A stretch of 64,000 nt of DNA from Gemmatimonadota bacterium (GTDB lineage: Bacteria > Gemmatimonadota > Gemmatimonadetes > Gemmatimonadales > Gemmatimonadaceae), in contig JAJTGR010000003.1 of the NCBI GenBank assembly GCA_021299375.1, forward strand, positions 1 to 64,000. The letters run 5' to 3'. The position numbers were made by a program, and so were the translations under genes. The stretch's first letter is position 1. Every line of letters starts with the position of its first letter. Below are positions 27,062 to 35,767 of the stretch, piece by piece. The notes beneath the pieces were generated by a model, which was not told where the DNA came from, did no database searches, and was given only the letters and a program-made list of their open reading frames with translations.

Positions 27062-28171
27062 ATGATACGTCGGCCGGCACACGCCCGGGAGCAGTTGACG
27101 GCGGCCTTGCGGCGGCAGGGACGCCTACCGTGGCGCCTGTTGCGGCGTCTGACGGGGGCGGGCACTGTGCTCGCGGCGTTGGCGCTGGGGCTCACGCCCA
27201 TGGGCTGCTATCTGTCACGAGCGGCCTACGAGGAGGCGCGCATCCTGGCCAGGCGCCAGCCCATCCAGCGGCTGGTGGTGCGGGACAATACCGACCCGGC
27301 GCTCCGCGCCAAGCTGGCGCTGGTGCTCGAAGCGCGGCAGTTCGCGATCGACTCCCTGCACCTCAAGGCAGGCGAGAGCTTCACGACGTTTTCGCCGTTG
27401 GACCGCGATACGCTGGTGCTGGTCGTGTCGGCCGCCTATCGCGACCGCCTCGCGCGCAAGACCTGGTGGTTTCCGGTGGTCGGCCGCTTCCCGTACAAGG
27501 GGTTCTTCGACTTCGCCGAGGCGGCGCGCACGGCCGGCCAGCTCCGCGCGGAGGGGTTCGATGTCGTGGTCGGTCCCTCGAGCGCGTTCAGCACGCTTGG
27601 CTGGTTCAATGACCCGCTGGTCAGCACCACCGTCAAGGCCGACTCGGTCACGCTCGTGAACACGGTGCTGCATGAGCTCCTGCACACCACGTTCTTTGCC
27701 AAGGGGCAGGTGAGCTTCAACGAGTCCTTCGCCACGTTCGTGGGTGGCCGCGGCGCCGAGCATTTCTTCCGCGCCCGCGGGGACTCGGCGCTGCTGTCAC
27801 GGGCCCGCGACGACTGGCACGACGACCGGCTGCTCGGTGCCTTCTGGGAACGCACGGCGAACGAGATCGACAGCGTGTTCGCGGCGCGGCGCGATTCGGC
27901 CCGCGACGCCCGCATCGCGGCCCGCGACACCGTGTATGCGAGGGCCCGTGTCCGGCTGGTCGACTCGGTGGGCCCGCAGCTGCGCACCTATCCCGCCGGG
28001 TGGGTGCGCCGGGTGCCGCTCGACAACGCGGTGCTCATGTCGCGCCGCGTGTATGCCGAGCGGCTCGATCGCTTCGACTCCGTGTACGCGGCCGCCGGCG
28101 GCGACATCCGGCTTGCGATTCAGCGGGTCATCGCGATGCACCGGGATTCGGTGGCTTCAGCGCGCCGGTGA
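27062..28171 (+). CDS. Putative zinc aminopeptidase lipoprotein (DUF2265/Aminopep family)
   Basis: Up to 369 residues. The zinc-site motif HELLH (204-208 in this numbering) is followed by FNESFATFVG, giving the HExxH plus downstream Glu pattern of the putative aminopeptidase family. Other family features are MGCYLSRAAYEEARILARRQPI after the signal and WFPVVGRFPYKGFFD. It is exported and probably lipid-anchored at Cys in PMGC. The start is uncertain: the ATG at 27062 lies only 9 bases from the divergent dnaE start and gives a very long basic n-region, whereas a TTG at 27140 gives a standard lipoprotein signal peptide and leaves room for promoters. Followed by an inverted repeat at 28231. Confidence 0.85.
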   Translation: MIRRPAHAREQLTAALRRQGRLPWRLLRRLTGAGTVLAALALGLTPMGCYLSRAAYEEARILARRQPIQRLVVRDNTDPALRAKLALVLEARQFAIDSLHLKAGESFTTFSPLDRDTLVLVVSAAYRDRLARKTWWFPVVGRFPYKGFFDFAEAARTAGQLRAEGFDVVVGPSSAFSTLGWFNDPLVSTTVKADSVTLVNTVLHELLHTTFFAKGQVSFNESFATFVGGRGAEHFFRARGDSALLSRARDDWHDDRLLGAFWERTANEIDSVFAARRDSARDARIAARDTVYARARVRLVDSVGPQLRTYPAGWVRRVPLDNAVLMSRRVYAERLDRFDSVYAAAGGDIRLAIQRVIAMHRDSVASARR

Positions 28172-28230
28172 CGGCGGGCAGGTATCAGCTGGTCGGGAGG
28201 CGTTGGCCACGGAGCGAACCGAAACGCACC

Positions 28231-28277
28231 GAAACATCAGGATCGAACCGGTATTGATCGTGGCATCCTGATGTTTC
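28231..28277 (+). terminator. Inverted repeat, probable terminator
   Basis: A perfect 13-bp inverted repeat, GAAACATCAGGAT at 28231-28243 with its complement at 28265-28277 and a 21-base spacer, 60 bases after the aminopeptidase stop. It is less GC-rich than the other hairpins here, so it may instead be a binding site or a repeat-element end. Confidence 0.5.
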
Positions 28278-28619
28278 GAAACATGGCGCTTCCGGGTTCG
28301 GCGTGAGTTGGTCGGGCCACATCGCGGTCCTCTGGATAGCTGGCCCGGCGGGCGCCGTGATACTGGCACCGTGATGCGGCCGCCGCGAAGCGGGCGCCGC
28401 CTTCGGCGTTGCGATCCACAACGGGAGAACAGCAGGATCGCCCTGCGAAGCCGGCCACCCACGCGCGCTCCGCGGGTGGCGCACCCGGGGTGAGCCGGTG
28501 GGGCCTCCCGTCATGGATCGCCCGCCGCAGCGCGCTCGATTTCGGCCTCCGCCCAACCGAACGCCACCCCACAACCCCGAAGAGCGCCGAACATCTCCGC
28601 CTCGTCGGCGGCCCAGCAG
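28278..28619. other. Gene-free GC-rich spacer
   Basis: About 340 bases between convergent genes. Short open frames exist on both strands but they are Arg/Pro/Gly-rich with no recognisable domain or ribosome site. It could be a decayed gene; I see nothing I can name. Confidence 0.4.
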
Positions 28620-31469
28620 TTACGGCTTTTCCGGCAACAGCACGAACCGCGCCCGGTTCGCCTCGTGCAGATAACGCTTGGCCGCCGCCGCGAGCGTCTC
28701 GGGCGTCAGCGACGCGAACTGCTGCTCCTCGCCGCCGATCGCATCGAGCGGATCGCCATTCTCCGCCCGGGAGCGAATGGCGCCCACCCAGTAGCCGTTC
28801 TGCTTCCGCGCCACCTCGAGTTCGCGGCGCTGCTGTTCCCGAACCCGTTCGACCTCAGCTGCCGTGGGCGGTACGCGGCGCAACGAGTCGAGCTCCTGCT
28901 GCACGGCCGCGAACATCGTATCCGCCTTCTCCGGTGCCGATCCGTAGCTGATCACGACCTGCCACTCCTGGCGCGGGCGGCGCGAGAACCCCGTACTCAC
29001 GTTCACCGAGTACGTGCCGCCAAGCGACTCACGCAGCCGGTCCAGCAGTCGCATCTCCAGCAGTTCGCCGAGCGAGGAGAGGACATACGCCTCCTCTCGG
29101 CTCCACGGGCCGACGCCCGCCAGGAGCAATGCTGTCTGGCTCTGCGGCGCGATACCCTTGCGGACCTGCTTGTCGATCGTGCCGGTGAACTGCTTCGGCC
29201 CCACGTCGCGCGGCGTTTCCTTGCGTCCCGACGACGGCAGCGAACCCAGCCACTGCTCGGCCAGTGGCTTCAGCACCGCGAGGTCGATAGTGCCCACGAA
29301 GACGAAGGTGAAATCTCCCGCGTCGCTGAAACGCTCCTTGTAGATCGCCAGCATGTCGTCGAGCTTGAGCTCCTGCAGCATGTCGAGCGTCAGTGGCCGG
29401 ACGCGCGGGTGGCCACCGGCAAGGGTCACCTGTACCGTGTCGCTGAACACGGCGGCCGGATTCGCGTCCTTGTTCTTCAGCACCGTCTCGAACTGCTGCA
29501 TCGTGGCCTTGAAGACCGTGCTGTCGGCGCGTGGGGCCGTCAGGCGCAGGTAGGTCAGCTGCAGCAGCGTCTCGAGGTCGCGCGGAGAGGCCCCGCCGCT
29601 CACCCCTTCGCTCAGGTCGGCAATGCTCGGCTGTACCTGCGCGACCTTGCCCGTGAGCTTCTTGCGCAGGTCGATCGTCGAGAAGCTGCCCACGCCGCCC
29701 TGCGCGATCACCACCGGTGTCAGCGATGTCTTGAACACATCCTGATCGCTCACCATGCTCGCCCCGCCGGGGCTCCAGCCGGTCATCTGGATCTGGTCGG
29801 CGTTGAAGTCGGTGGGCTTCACCAGCACCCGCACACCGTTGGCGAGTGTCCACTCGGTGATGTTGTGGGCGGGGATGGTGCGCTCATTCACCACGCGGCC
29901 CGGCGACGGCGGCGACGCCACCAGCGCCCCCTCGGCGACGGTTTCCGCATACGGTGCGATGTTCGCCGCCAGCACCGTGCCGAAGACCGCCCGCACCTCG
30001 GCCTCCGTGGGGACGCGCAGCCCCTCCTTCTCCGGCAAGGTCACCGTGACCACGCGATTCGCCGCGCCGCTGCGCGCTTGCGCGAGCGCATTCACTTCGG
30101 CCACCGTCACGGTCGGCAGCAGCTTCTGCACCGCCGCGTACTCGAACGCGATGCCGGGCATCGCCTCACCCTGCAGGAAGTGACCGATGTACGCCGACAC
30201 GAACGCCCCGCTCGGCGTCTTGTCGCGCTCGGTATACGCCCGCTCGTAGGCGCGCAGCAGGTTGGTGCGCGCCCGGTCGAGCTCACTGGCCAGGAAGCCG
30301 TGACGCTGCACCCGCTCCGCCTCGGTCAGCAGGGCCTGCAGCGATTCGAGCAGCTTGCCTTCCTTGGCATTGGCGTCGAGCGAGTTGAACTCGCTGCCGC
30401 GCACAAAGCCGCCGCTGCCGGCCCCCGCGCCCGCAAACGGTGTCTCGGGCTTCAGCGCGAGTTCGCTGAAGCGCTGGTTGATCATCGTGTTGTACAGCCG
30501 ATCCAGCAGGTCCGCGCGCAGGTCGCCCACCGTCCGTGCGACCCGCCCCGGACGCTTCCAGAGCACACCGACACTCGATGAGGTCAGCTCCTTGTCGGTG
30601 GCAATGGACACCAGTGTCGAATCGTGGGGCGGCACCGTGGCCAGGGTCCGCGCCCGCTTGGTGGTGCGTGGCGGAATCGGCGCAAAGGTGCGGCGGATGA
30701 GCCGTTCCACTTCCGCCGGGTCGGCATCACCCACCGCGATCACGGCCATGAGGTCGGGGCGATACCAGTCGCGCCAGAAGCGACGCATCGGCCCGGGATT
30801 TGCGCCCTCGAGGATCGCCGGCTTCCCGATCGGCAGGCGTTCGGCGTAGCGCGAGCCCTTGAAGATCACGGGGAACTGCTTGTCACGCAGCCGCTCACCG
30901 GCGCCGAGCCCGTTGCGCCATTCACTGAGGACCACGCCGCGCTCGGCAACCACCTCGGTGGAGTCAAACAGCACGCCCGACGCCACGTCGCCAAGGAACC
31001 GGAAGCTCTTGTCGAGAATGCCAGCGCTGTCGGTGGGAACCGGCAGGATGTAGACCGTCTCGTCGAAGCTCGTGTACGCGTTCAGGTCGGCGCCGAAGCG
31101 CACACCGATCGATTCGAGGTACTTCACGATGTCGTTCTTCGCGAAGCTCTTCGTGCCGTTGAACGCCATGTGCTCGACGAAGTGGGCGAGCCCGCGCTGG
31201 TCGTCATCTTCGAGGATCGAGCCTGCGTTCACCACCAGCCGCAACTCGGCCCGCTTCTCCGGCTTGGCGTTCTTGCGGATGTAGTACGCGATGCCGTTGG
31301 GCAGCGTGCCCATCTTCACCGCCGGATCGGCCGGCAGCGGGGCGGTGAGGGCGAACGAGTCTCGGGGGGCTTGGGCCTTGGGGGCTGACGCACGCGTCTG
31401 AGCCAGCAGCGCCGTCGGCACGGCGAGGGTCAGGCACGCGATACGGCGCATTGCGGAGAAATTGGGCAT
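28620..31469 (-). CDS. M16 family zinc protease (two-lobe, pitrilysin-like)
   Basis: A 949-residue exported metalloprotease. The signal peptide ends near LLAQT. The inverted zinc motif HFVEH is at residues 96-100 (context GLAHFVEHMAFNGTKSF), and a downstream acidic helix (STEVVAERGVVLSEW) supplies the third ligand, as in M16 enzymes. The full double-lobe length is present, with a second M16 half from about residue 540 that lacks the zinc site, as expected for the inactive lobe. Such proteins degrade peptides in the periplasm or outside the cell. It is monocistronic as far as can be seen, and its upstream region contains the DUF4258-like/DUF2283 island. Confidence 0.95.
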   Translation of the reverse strand: MPNFSAMRRIACLTLAVPTALLAQTRASAPKAQAPRDSFALTAPLPADPAVKMGTLPNGIAYYIRKNAKPEKRAELRLVVNAGSILEDDDQRGLAHFVEHMAFNGTKSFAKNDIVKYLESIGVRFGADLNAYTSFDETVYILPVPTDSAGILDKSFRFLGDVASGVLFDSTEVVAERGVVLSEWRNGLGAGERLRDKQFPVIFKGSRYAERLPIGKPAILEGANPGPMRRFWRDWYRPDLMAVIAVGDADPAEVERLIRRTFAPIPPRTTKRARTLATVPPHDSTLVSIATDKELTSSSVGVLWKRPGRVARTVGDLRADLLDRLYNTMINQRFSELALKPETPFAGAGAGSGGFVRGSEFNSLDANAKEGKLLESLQALLTEAERVQRHGFLASELDRARTNLLRAYERAYTERDKTPSGAFVSAYIGHFLQGEAMPGIAFEYAAVQKLLPTVTVAEVNALAQARSGAANRVVTVTLPEKEGLRVPTEAEVRAVFGTVLAANIAPYAETVAEGALVASPPSPGRVVNERTIPAHNITEWTLANGVRVLVKPTDFNADQIQMTGWSPGGASMVSDQDVFKTSLTPVVIAQGGVGSFSTIDLRKKLTGKVAQVQPSIADLSEGVSGGASPRDLETLLQLTYLRLTAPRADSTVFKATMQQFETVLKNKDANPAAVFSDTVQVTLAGGHPRVRPLTLDMLQELKLDDMLAIYKERFSDAGDFTFVFVGTIDLAVLKPLAEQWLGSLPSSGRKETPRDVGPKQFTGTIDKQVRKGIAPQSQTALLLAGVGPWSREEAYVLSSLGELLEMRLLDRLRESLGGTYSVNVSTGFSRRPRQEWQVVISYGSAPEKADTMFAAVQQELDSLRRVPPTAAEVERVREQQRRELEVARKQNGYWVGAIRSRAENGDPLDAIGGEEQQFASLTPETLAAAAKRYLHEANRARFVLLPEKP

Positions 31470-31598
31470 GGCGGGAAATGGGTGAGAGAGCGAATGGACG
31501 AGCTGTTTGGCGAGCCCCGGGCGGCGGCTGTGGCAAGCTGAATCTACCGTCTGGAGTGGGAAACGATCCCGGTCGGCGAGTGGGGATGTAGGGCAATC

Positions 31599-31643
31599 CG
31601 TGAGATTTGGTCCAGAAAAGGCGTGAGAAATGGTCCAAAAGTG
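31599..31643 (+). repeat. 23-bp direct repeat, two copies
   Basis: Two adjacent, similar copies starting at 31599 and 31622. Each contains CGTGAG, then TTGGTCC or ATGGTCC, then AAAAG. It lies about 60-100 bases upstream of the small gene pair starting at 31702. It could be an operator for that pair. The TGAGAAATGGTCC element also resembles the repeated ends of IS21-family insertion sequences, so it may be the scar of one. Confidence 0.5.
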
Positions 31644-31701
31644 AACTCAACCTATGGGACCTGGAGCGGCATCCCGGCCGCTTTCGAGGTACGTTTCTCG
31701 G

Positions 31702-31944
31702 GTGACCGATTCCCTGTTCACCGAGGACTTCGAGGACGAAGTCCTCCGGAAGCGCCCATACCTCCAGAAGGAGTGGTGCATTCGCGTCGTTCAGTCTCCC
31801 GTGCGGAAGGAACGGCAGGAGCAGAATCGCTGGCGGTTCTGGGCACCGATTCCGGAACTCGGCGACCGATATGTCCGCGTCGTCACGCTCGATGATCAGC
31901 GCACGATACACAACGCCTTCCCCGACCGGGGATTCAAGCCATGA
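31702..31944 (+). CDS. DUF4258-like small protein, candidate toxin of a gene pair
   Basis: About 80 residues from a GTG at 31702; an ATG at 31654 would add 16 residues of poor coding character. The sequence runs from YLQKEWCIRVV through RFWAPIPELG and YVRVVTLDDQ to IHNAFPDRGFKP. This is the pattern I associate with small DUF4258-like proteins that precede DUF2283 genes in many genomes. Its stop overlaps the start of the DUF2283 gene (ATGA at 31941-31944), so the two are translated together. Toxin-antitoxin behaviour is an inference from size, pairing and overlap; no catalytic residues are evident. Confidence 0.65.
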   Translation: MTDSLFTEDFEDEVLRKRPYLQKEWCIRVVQSPVRKERQEQNRWRFWAPIPELGDRYVRVVTLDDQRTIHNAFPDRGFKP

Positions 31945-32159
31945 AGCTCAATTATCACGCCGATACCGACTCGCTCTACATCGACCTTTCCGAGCGAACG
32001 AGCGTCGAGAGCCGCGAGATCTCGGATGGCGTTGTGCTGGATGATGATGCCGATGGCAATCTGGTGGGCATCGACATCGACAACGCGAGTCACAAGGTGG
32101 CGCTTCAGCGTCTCGTCGTAAGTCGGCTGCCAGGCGAACTTGAGCGCATTGCGGGTTGA
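31941..32159 (+). CDS. DUF2283 domain protein, candidate antitoxin
   Basis: A 72-residue protein that is entirely a DUF2283 domain: MKLNYHADTDSLYIDLSER, then SREISDGVVLDDDADGNLVG and IDIDNAS. The start overlaps the preceding gene's stop by four bases, which points to translational coupling. DUF2283 proteins are small beta-rich proteins of unknown biochemistry, commonly encoded beside DUF4258 genes. This copy has no added DNA-binding domain, unlike the second DUF2283 protein at 45372. It ends 22 bases before a broken DUF4143 gene tail, so the pair may have landed inside that gene. Confidence 0.85.
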   Translation: MKLNYHADTDSLYIDLSERTSVESREISDGVVLDDDADGNLVGIDIDNASHKVALQRLVVSRLPGELERIAG

Positions 32160-32180
32160 CCGCTTAGACGGCGGTTCTAG

Positions 32181-32399
32181 CAGATCGATCTGATCGTCGA
32201 GCGGGCCGATCATCGGGTCGTGGCCATCGAAGTCAAACTGGCCGGTGCCATCGACGACGCGCACGTCGAGCATCTGCAGTGGCTCAAGAATCGCCTGGGT
32301 GACGATCTCCTCGACGCCGTGGTGGTGACCACTGGCCCGGTCGCCTATCGGCGTCCGGACGGCATTGCCGTGGTCCCCGCGGCGTTGCTCGGGCCGTGA
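32181..32399 (+). pseudogene. C-terminal fragment of a DUF4143 ATPase gene
   Basis: A 72-codon open stretch with no start codon, beginning just after an in-frame TAG at 32178 and ending at the TGA at 32397. It encodes QIDLIVERADHRVVAIEVKL, then DDAHVEHLQWLKNRLGD and a C-terminus AVVVTTGPVAYRRPDG, closing VVPAALLGP. This is the end of the nuclease-like DUF4143 domain that follows an AAA ATPase domain in a common family of about 400 residues. The first 80 percent of the gene is missing. It lies directly behind the DUF4258-like/DUF2283 pair, which suggests that insertion or deletion at this site destroyed the gene. Confidence 0.85.
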
Positions 32400-32467
32400 G
32401 CGACCCGAGGTCGTCACGCCGCGTCGATGGAGTACCGCGTTCTGCCCGACAGGAACCCGTCGTTCCG

Positions 32468-33007
32468 TCAGCGCGGCGCGACGGCCACCCGCACGTCCAT
32501 CGACCGGCCACCGGAGGCGTTGGTGATGTTGATGCGGAACCCGTAGGTCTGCTCGGTCGGCGAGGCCGGCAACACCGCCGTGGCGCTCATCTTGCCGGGA
32601 TTGTTGATCGTCACCGTCGGGCCTTCGATCTGCATCCACTGCATCATGCCGTCGTCGAGCAACCCCTTCGGATCCTCGGTGGCATTCTTCGCCACGCCGA
32701 TCAGGTCCCAGAGCGGGAGCGAGGTGATGCCTTGGAGCCGCACGACCTGCGCCGGGGCCTCGAACAGCGACAGGAAATCGGCCGACTGATTGTTGCGCGC
32801 CTTCTGGATGACGGCGGGCGGCAGTTCTGACGCCGGCGCGGCGGCGGACGGGGTGGCTATCACCGGGCCGGAAGCCGGCGCGTTTGCCGCCGTCGACGCG
32901 GCGGCCGCCGAATCGGCGATGATCACTTCGGTGTCGTCGCCGCAGGCGACGACGGACAGTGACAGGGCGAGCACCAGAGTGCCGGCGGAAACATGAGAAC
33001 GCGTCAT
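32468..33007 (-). CDS. Hypothetical lipoprotein
   Basis: A 179-residue protein with a signal peptide and lipobox SVVAC followed by GDD, then an Ala/Ser/Pro-rich linker to about residue 65. The C-terminal 110 residues look like a compact beta-rich domain (QWMQIEGPTVTINNPGKMS, YGFRINITNASGG). I do not recognise a family. The helicase gene on the same strand is further right: its stop is at 33060 and this start at 33007, so the two could be co-transcribed. Function unknown. Confidence 0.65.
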   Translation of the reverse strand: MTRSHVSAGTLVLALSLSVVACGDDTEVIIADSAAAASTAANAPASGPVIATPSAAAPASELPPAVIQKARNNQSADFLSLFEAPAQVVRLQGITSLPLWDLIGVAKNATEDPKGLLDDGMMQWMQIEGPTVTINNPGKMSATAVLPASPTEQTYGFRINITNASGGRSMDVRVAVAPR

Positions 33008-33059
33008 GGCGCGGGAATTGGTCGAAGTTGGGACGAAACGATCGGCGAATACTAATGGG

Positions 33060-35174
33060 TCAGGTGGCGCCGAACCGCCCCCGCAGCAGCGCCCGCAAGT
33101 CCACGACCGGCTCGATCACCGCCCCCTCCCGAGGCCCCGGCAACGCGGGCGGCCCATGCTCCCCGAGGGTGACGCGTTGCATGGTCTGGCGCACCCCCTG
33201 GTCCAGGAACCGGGACAGCTGTGTGTACGCGAAGTCCGCCCCCATGCGCGTGGCGTAGCTGTGCAGGGGGTACGTCACGTACAGCTCGTGGCGCGCCCGG
33301 GTCATCGCCACGTACAGCAGCCGGCGCTCCTCGTCCACCTGCGCCTCGTCCACCGCCGCCCGGGCCATCGGGAACACGCCGTCACTGGCATGGATGACGA
33401 AGACCGCGTCCCACTCCTTGCCTTTGGCCGAATGCACCGTGGAGAGGATGAGCGCGTCGTCCTCGTCGGTGCTGCCCACCGCGAGGTCCTGCGTGTTGGC
33501 CGGCGGTTCGAGCGCCAGCGCGGCCAGAAACGCCTGACGGTCCGGATATCCGGCGGCGATCACCTCCAGCTGGTCCAGGTCGGCCAGTCGCGGCGGGGCG
33601 TCGTCGTAGGTGGCCTGCAGGATCGGGTCGTACAGTTGCCGCGCCAGACGGATGCTCTCGGCGGGTCCATGCCGCTGTGCCCCGCGCTCCACTCGGCGCA
33701 GGCCGTCGAACAGGGCGGCCACTGCCTGCAGTCCTGGCCGAGCCCGCGCGGGCGCACGGACGGCACCGATCGCCATCGGCTCCCAGGCATGCTGGGCCAG
33801 CAGCTCGATCGCCGCCCGCGCGGTCGCGTCACCTACCCCGGGCAGCAGGCGGAGCAGGCGGTACCAGCTCACCTCGTCGCGCGGGTTCTCGAGGATGCGC
33901 AGGAACGCCAGCATATCCTTGATGTGCGCTGCCTCGAGGAACTTGAGGCCGCCCCACTTCTCGTAGGGAATGCGACGATTGGCGAGTTCGATCTCGAGGT
34001 CGGCGCTGAGGTAGCCGGCGCGGAACAGCACCGCCATCTCGCGCAGGGGAGTACCCTGTTCGTGCAGTTCCAGGAGCCGGTCCACCACGAACGCCGTCTG
34101 CATGGCCTCGTCGCGCACCGTCACCAGCCACGGCGCCTCGCCGCCCGCGCGCTCCGTCCAGAGGCGCTTGCTGTAGCGCTCGCTACTCCGCGCGATCAGG
34201 GTGTTGGTGGTGTCGAGAATCGGGGCCGTCGAGCGGTAGTTCTGCTCGAGGGTGACGATGCGCGTGCCCGGGAACTGGTGCGGAAAGTCGAGGATGTTGC
34301 GGATGGTCGCGCCGCGGAAGGCATAAATGCTCTGGGCATCGTCGCCCACCACCGTGAGGCGCCCGTTCGTGCACAGCCCGCGCAGGATGCGCGACTGCAG
34401 CGGGTTGGTGTCCTGGTACTCGTCCACCAGCACATGGTCGTAGTGGGCCCGGATCTGCTCGGCGATGGGCGGGGCCTGCTCCAGGAGCAGGGCCCACGAC
34501 AGCAACAGGTCGTCGTAGTCCAGGAGGTTGCGTTCGCCCTTGCGGCGCACGTAGTCGGTGAAGCAGCGCTCGAGGTCGCCGGCCCACGAGAGGAAATGCG
34601 GCCACTGGTCGCCGAGCAGGTCGGCGACGGGTTGGTCGGTGTTGACGTGGCGCGAGTAGACGGCGAGCAGCGTTTCGGCTCGCGGGAAGCGCGGGGCGCC
34701 GCGCGGCGCGTGCTTGAGGTCGCCGTAGCCCAGGGCCGACCGGGACAGCCCCATGAGGTCGCCCGCGTCACTCTGGTCGAGGATGGTGAAGTCGGCCGGG
34801 AGGCCGGCGGCCGGACCAAAGCGGCGGAGCAGGCGGTGGGCCACGCCGTGGAAGGTGCCCCCCTGGACCTGTTGGGAGGCGGACCCAACCAGCCGTTCGC
34901 AGCGTCCGATCATCTCCTGGGCAGCCCGGCGGGTAAATGTCAGGAGAAGGATCCGGCTGGGGGGCACCCCGCGGCCGATGAGGGCCGCGACTCTATGGAT
35001 GAGGGTGCGGGTCTTCCCCGTGCCGGCGCCGGCGACAATGAGGAGGGGGGTGTCCCCGTGGCTGGCGGCGTCGGCTTGGGCGGCGTTGAGCGCGGGCCCG
35101 GTGGCCGCGGCAGGGGGCGGGGGGACGTGCCGGCGGGCGGGGAGGGGGACGTGGATCCGGGGGGGCTCGGCCAT
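33060..35174 (-). CDS. UvrD/PcrA-type superfamily 1 DNA helicase
   Basis: About 704 residues from the ATG at 35174, giving MAEPPRIHVP; the longer open frame upstream is not coding-like. All superfamily 1A motifs are present in order: Walker A AGAGTGKT (48-55), TFTRRAAQEM, VDEYQDTN (motif II), GDDAQSIYAFRGA (III), LEQNYRS (IV), STVHSAKGKEWDAVFV (V) and LLYVAMTRARHEL (VI). It unwinds DNA 3' to 5' with ATP in repair or restart of replication. The sequence is closest in style to ATP-dependent helicases related to UvrD and Rep rather than to RecB or AddA, because no nuclease domain follows. It is not possible to separate a housekeeping UvrD from a paralogue here. Confidence 0.95.
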   Translation of the reverse strand: MAEPPRIHVPLPARRHVPPPPAAATGPALNAAQADAASHGDTPLLIVAGAGTGKTRTLIHRVAALIGRGVPPSRILLLTFTRRAAQEMIGRCERLVGSASQQVQGGTFHGVAHRLLRRFGPAAGLPADFTILDQSDAGDLMGLSRSALGYGDLKHAPRGAPRFPRAETLLAVYSRHVNTDQPVADLLGDQWPHFLSWAGDLERCFTDYVRRKGERNLLDYDDLLLSWALLLEQAPPIAEQIRAHYDHVLVDEYQDTNPLQSRILRGLCTNGRLTVVGDDAQSIYAFRGATIRNILDFPHQFPGTRIVTLEQNYRSTAPILDTTNTLIARSSERYSKRLWTERAGGEAPWLVTVRDEAMQTAFVVDRLLELHEQGTPLREMAVLFRAGYLSADLEIELANRRIPYEKWGGLKFLEAAHIKDMLAFLRILENPRDEVSWYRLLRLLPGVGDATARAAIELLAQHAWEPMAIGAVRAPARARPGLQAVAALFDGLRRVERGAQRHGPAESIRLARQLYDPILQATYDDAPPRLADLDQLEVIAAGYPDRQAFLAALALEPPANTQDLAVGSTDEDDALILSTVHSAKGKEWDAVFVIHASDGVFPMARAAVDEAQVDEERRLLYVAMTRARHELYVTYPLHSYATRMGADFAYTQLSRFLDQGVRQTMQRVTLGEHGPPALPGPREGAVIEPVVDLRALLRGRFGAT

Positions 35175-35767
35175 GGCCGGAAGGTAGCGAGCGTGCCCGA
35201 CTTGTGACGTTGGCAGGCGCTGGACGTCATATTCCGATGGCGGGTCGGCCGACGAGGGCGCGCCGCTCGGGCCGACGGCCATTGTGGATAACTCCCGGCC
35301 GGGTCGTCTTCCAGACCAACTTGTGACACCCGGCCCGGAATTTTGGGTGCGTCCGCTGCTTGACCGCACCGGGATGCGTCCCTACGTTACAGCCTGCTAT
35401 GCTGGCGAGGAGTGTGCCCGCCACCCCATTCCCGGGGTGACGGGTCGCGCTGCTCGCTGGTAGTGCTGGTGCAGGACCGCAGGTGCAGGGCTCATGTGGC
35501 GCCGGAGCTTGGACCGTGCGCCGTGTGAGCGTGGGGCTGCGAAGTGCTTCCGTGTTTCGCAGGTGGTGTTCGGGCATCACGTCGTTCGACATGACCGATG
35601 GACTTCGATTCGGCCGCTCCCCGGGTGAAGTCCACGATCCGCTGTCTGCCGCACGGTGATGAAGCGCACGCCAATCGGGTGAGCGCTTGCGAACGCAGGA
35701 CGTTGTCGATGAGGCACCCGACCTCGGTGACAGCAGTTACCTCCACGACCTCGAAAGAGGGGGATGC
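35175..35767. other. Long spacer and leader of the Ig-like lipoprotein gene
   Basis: A 593-base stretch without a credible gene; short frames on both strands have no ribosome site or domain. It includes the promoter-like sequence at 35360-35388, implying a leader of about 370 bases. It ends in a strong ribosome site (AGAGGGGG) before the ATG at 35768. Confidence 0.5.
35360..35388 (+). promoter_or_regulatory. Sigma-70-like promoter
   Basis: TTGACC at 35360-35365 and TACGTT at 35383-35388, separated by exactly 17 bases. A second possible -10 (TGCTATGCT) follows a few bases later. It faces the large gene at 35768. Confidence 0.5.

Noticed and set aside
28278-28619. Short frames that might be a decayed gene
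   Set aside because: Both strands give only Arg/Pro-rich peptides; without a family match a pseudogene call is not supported.
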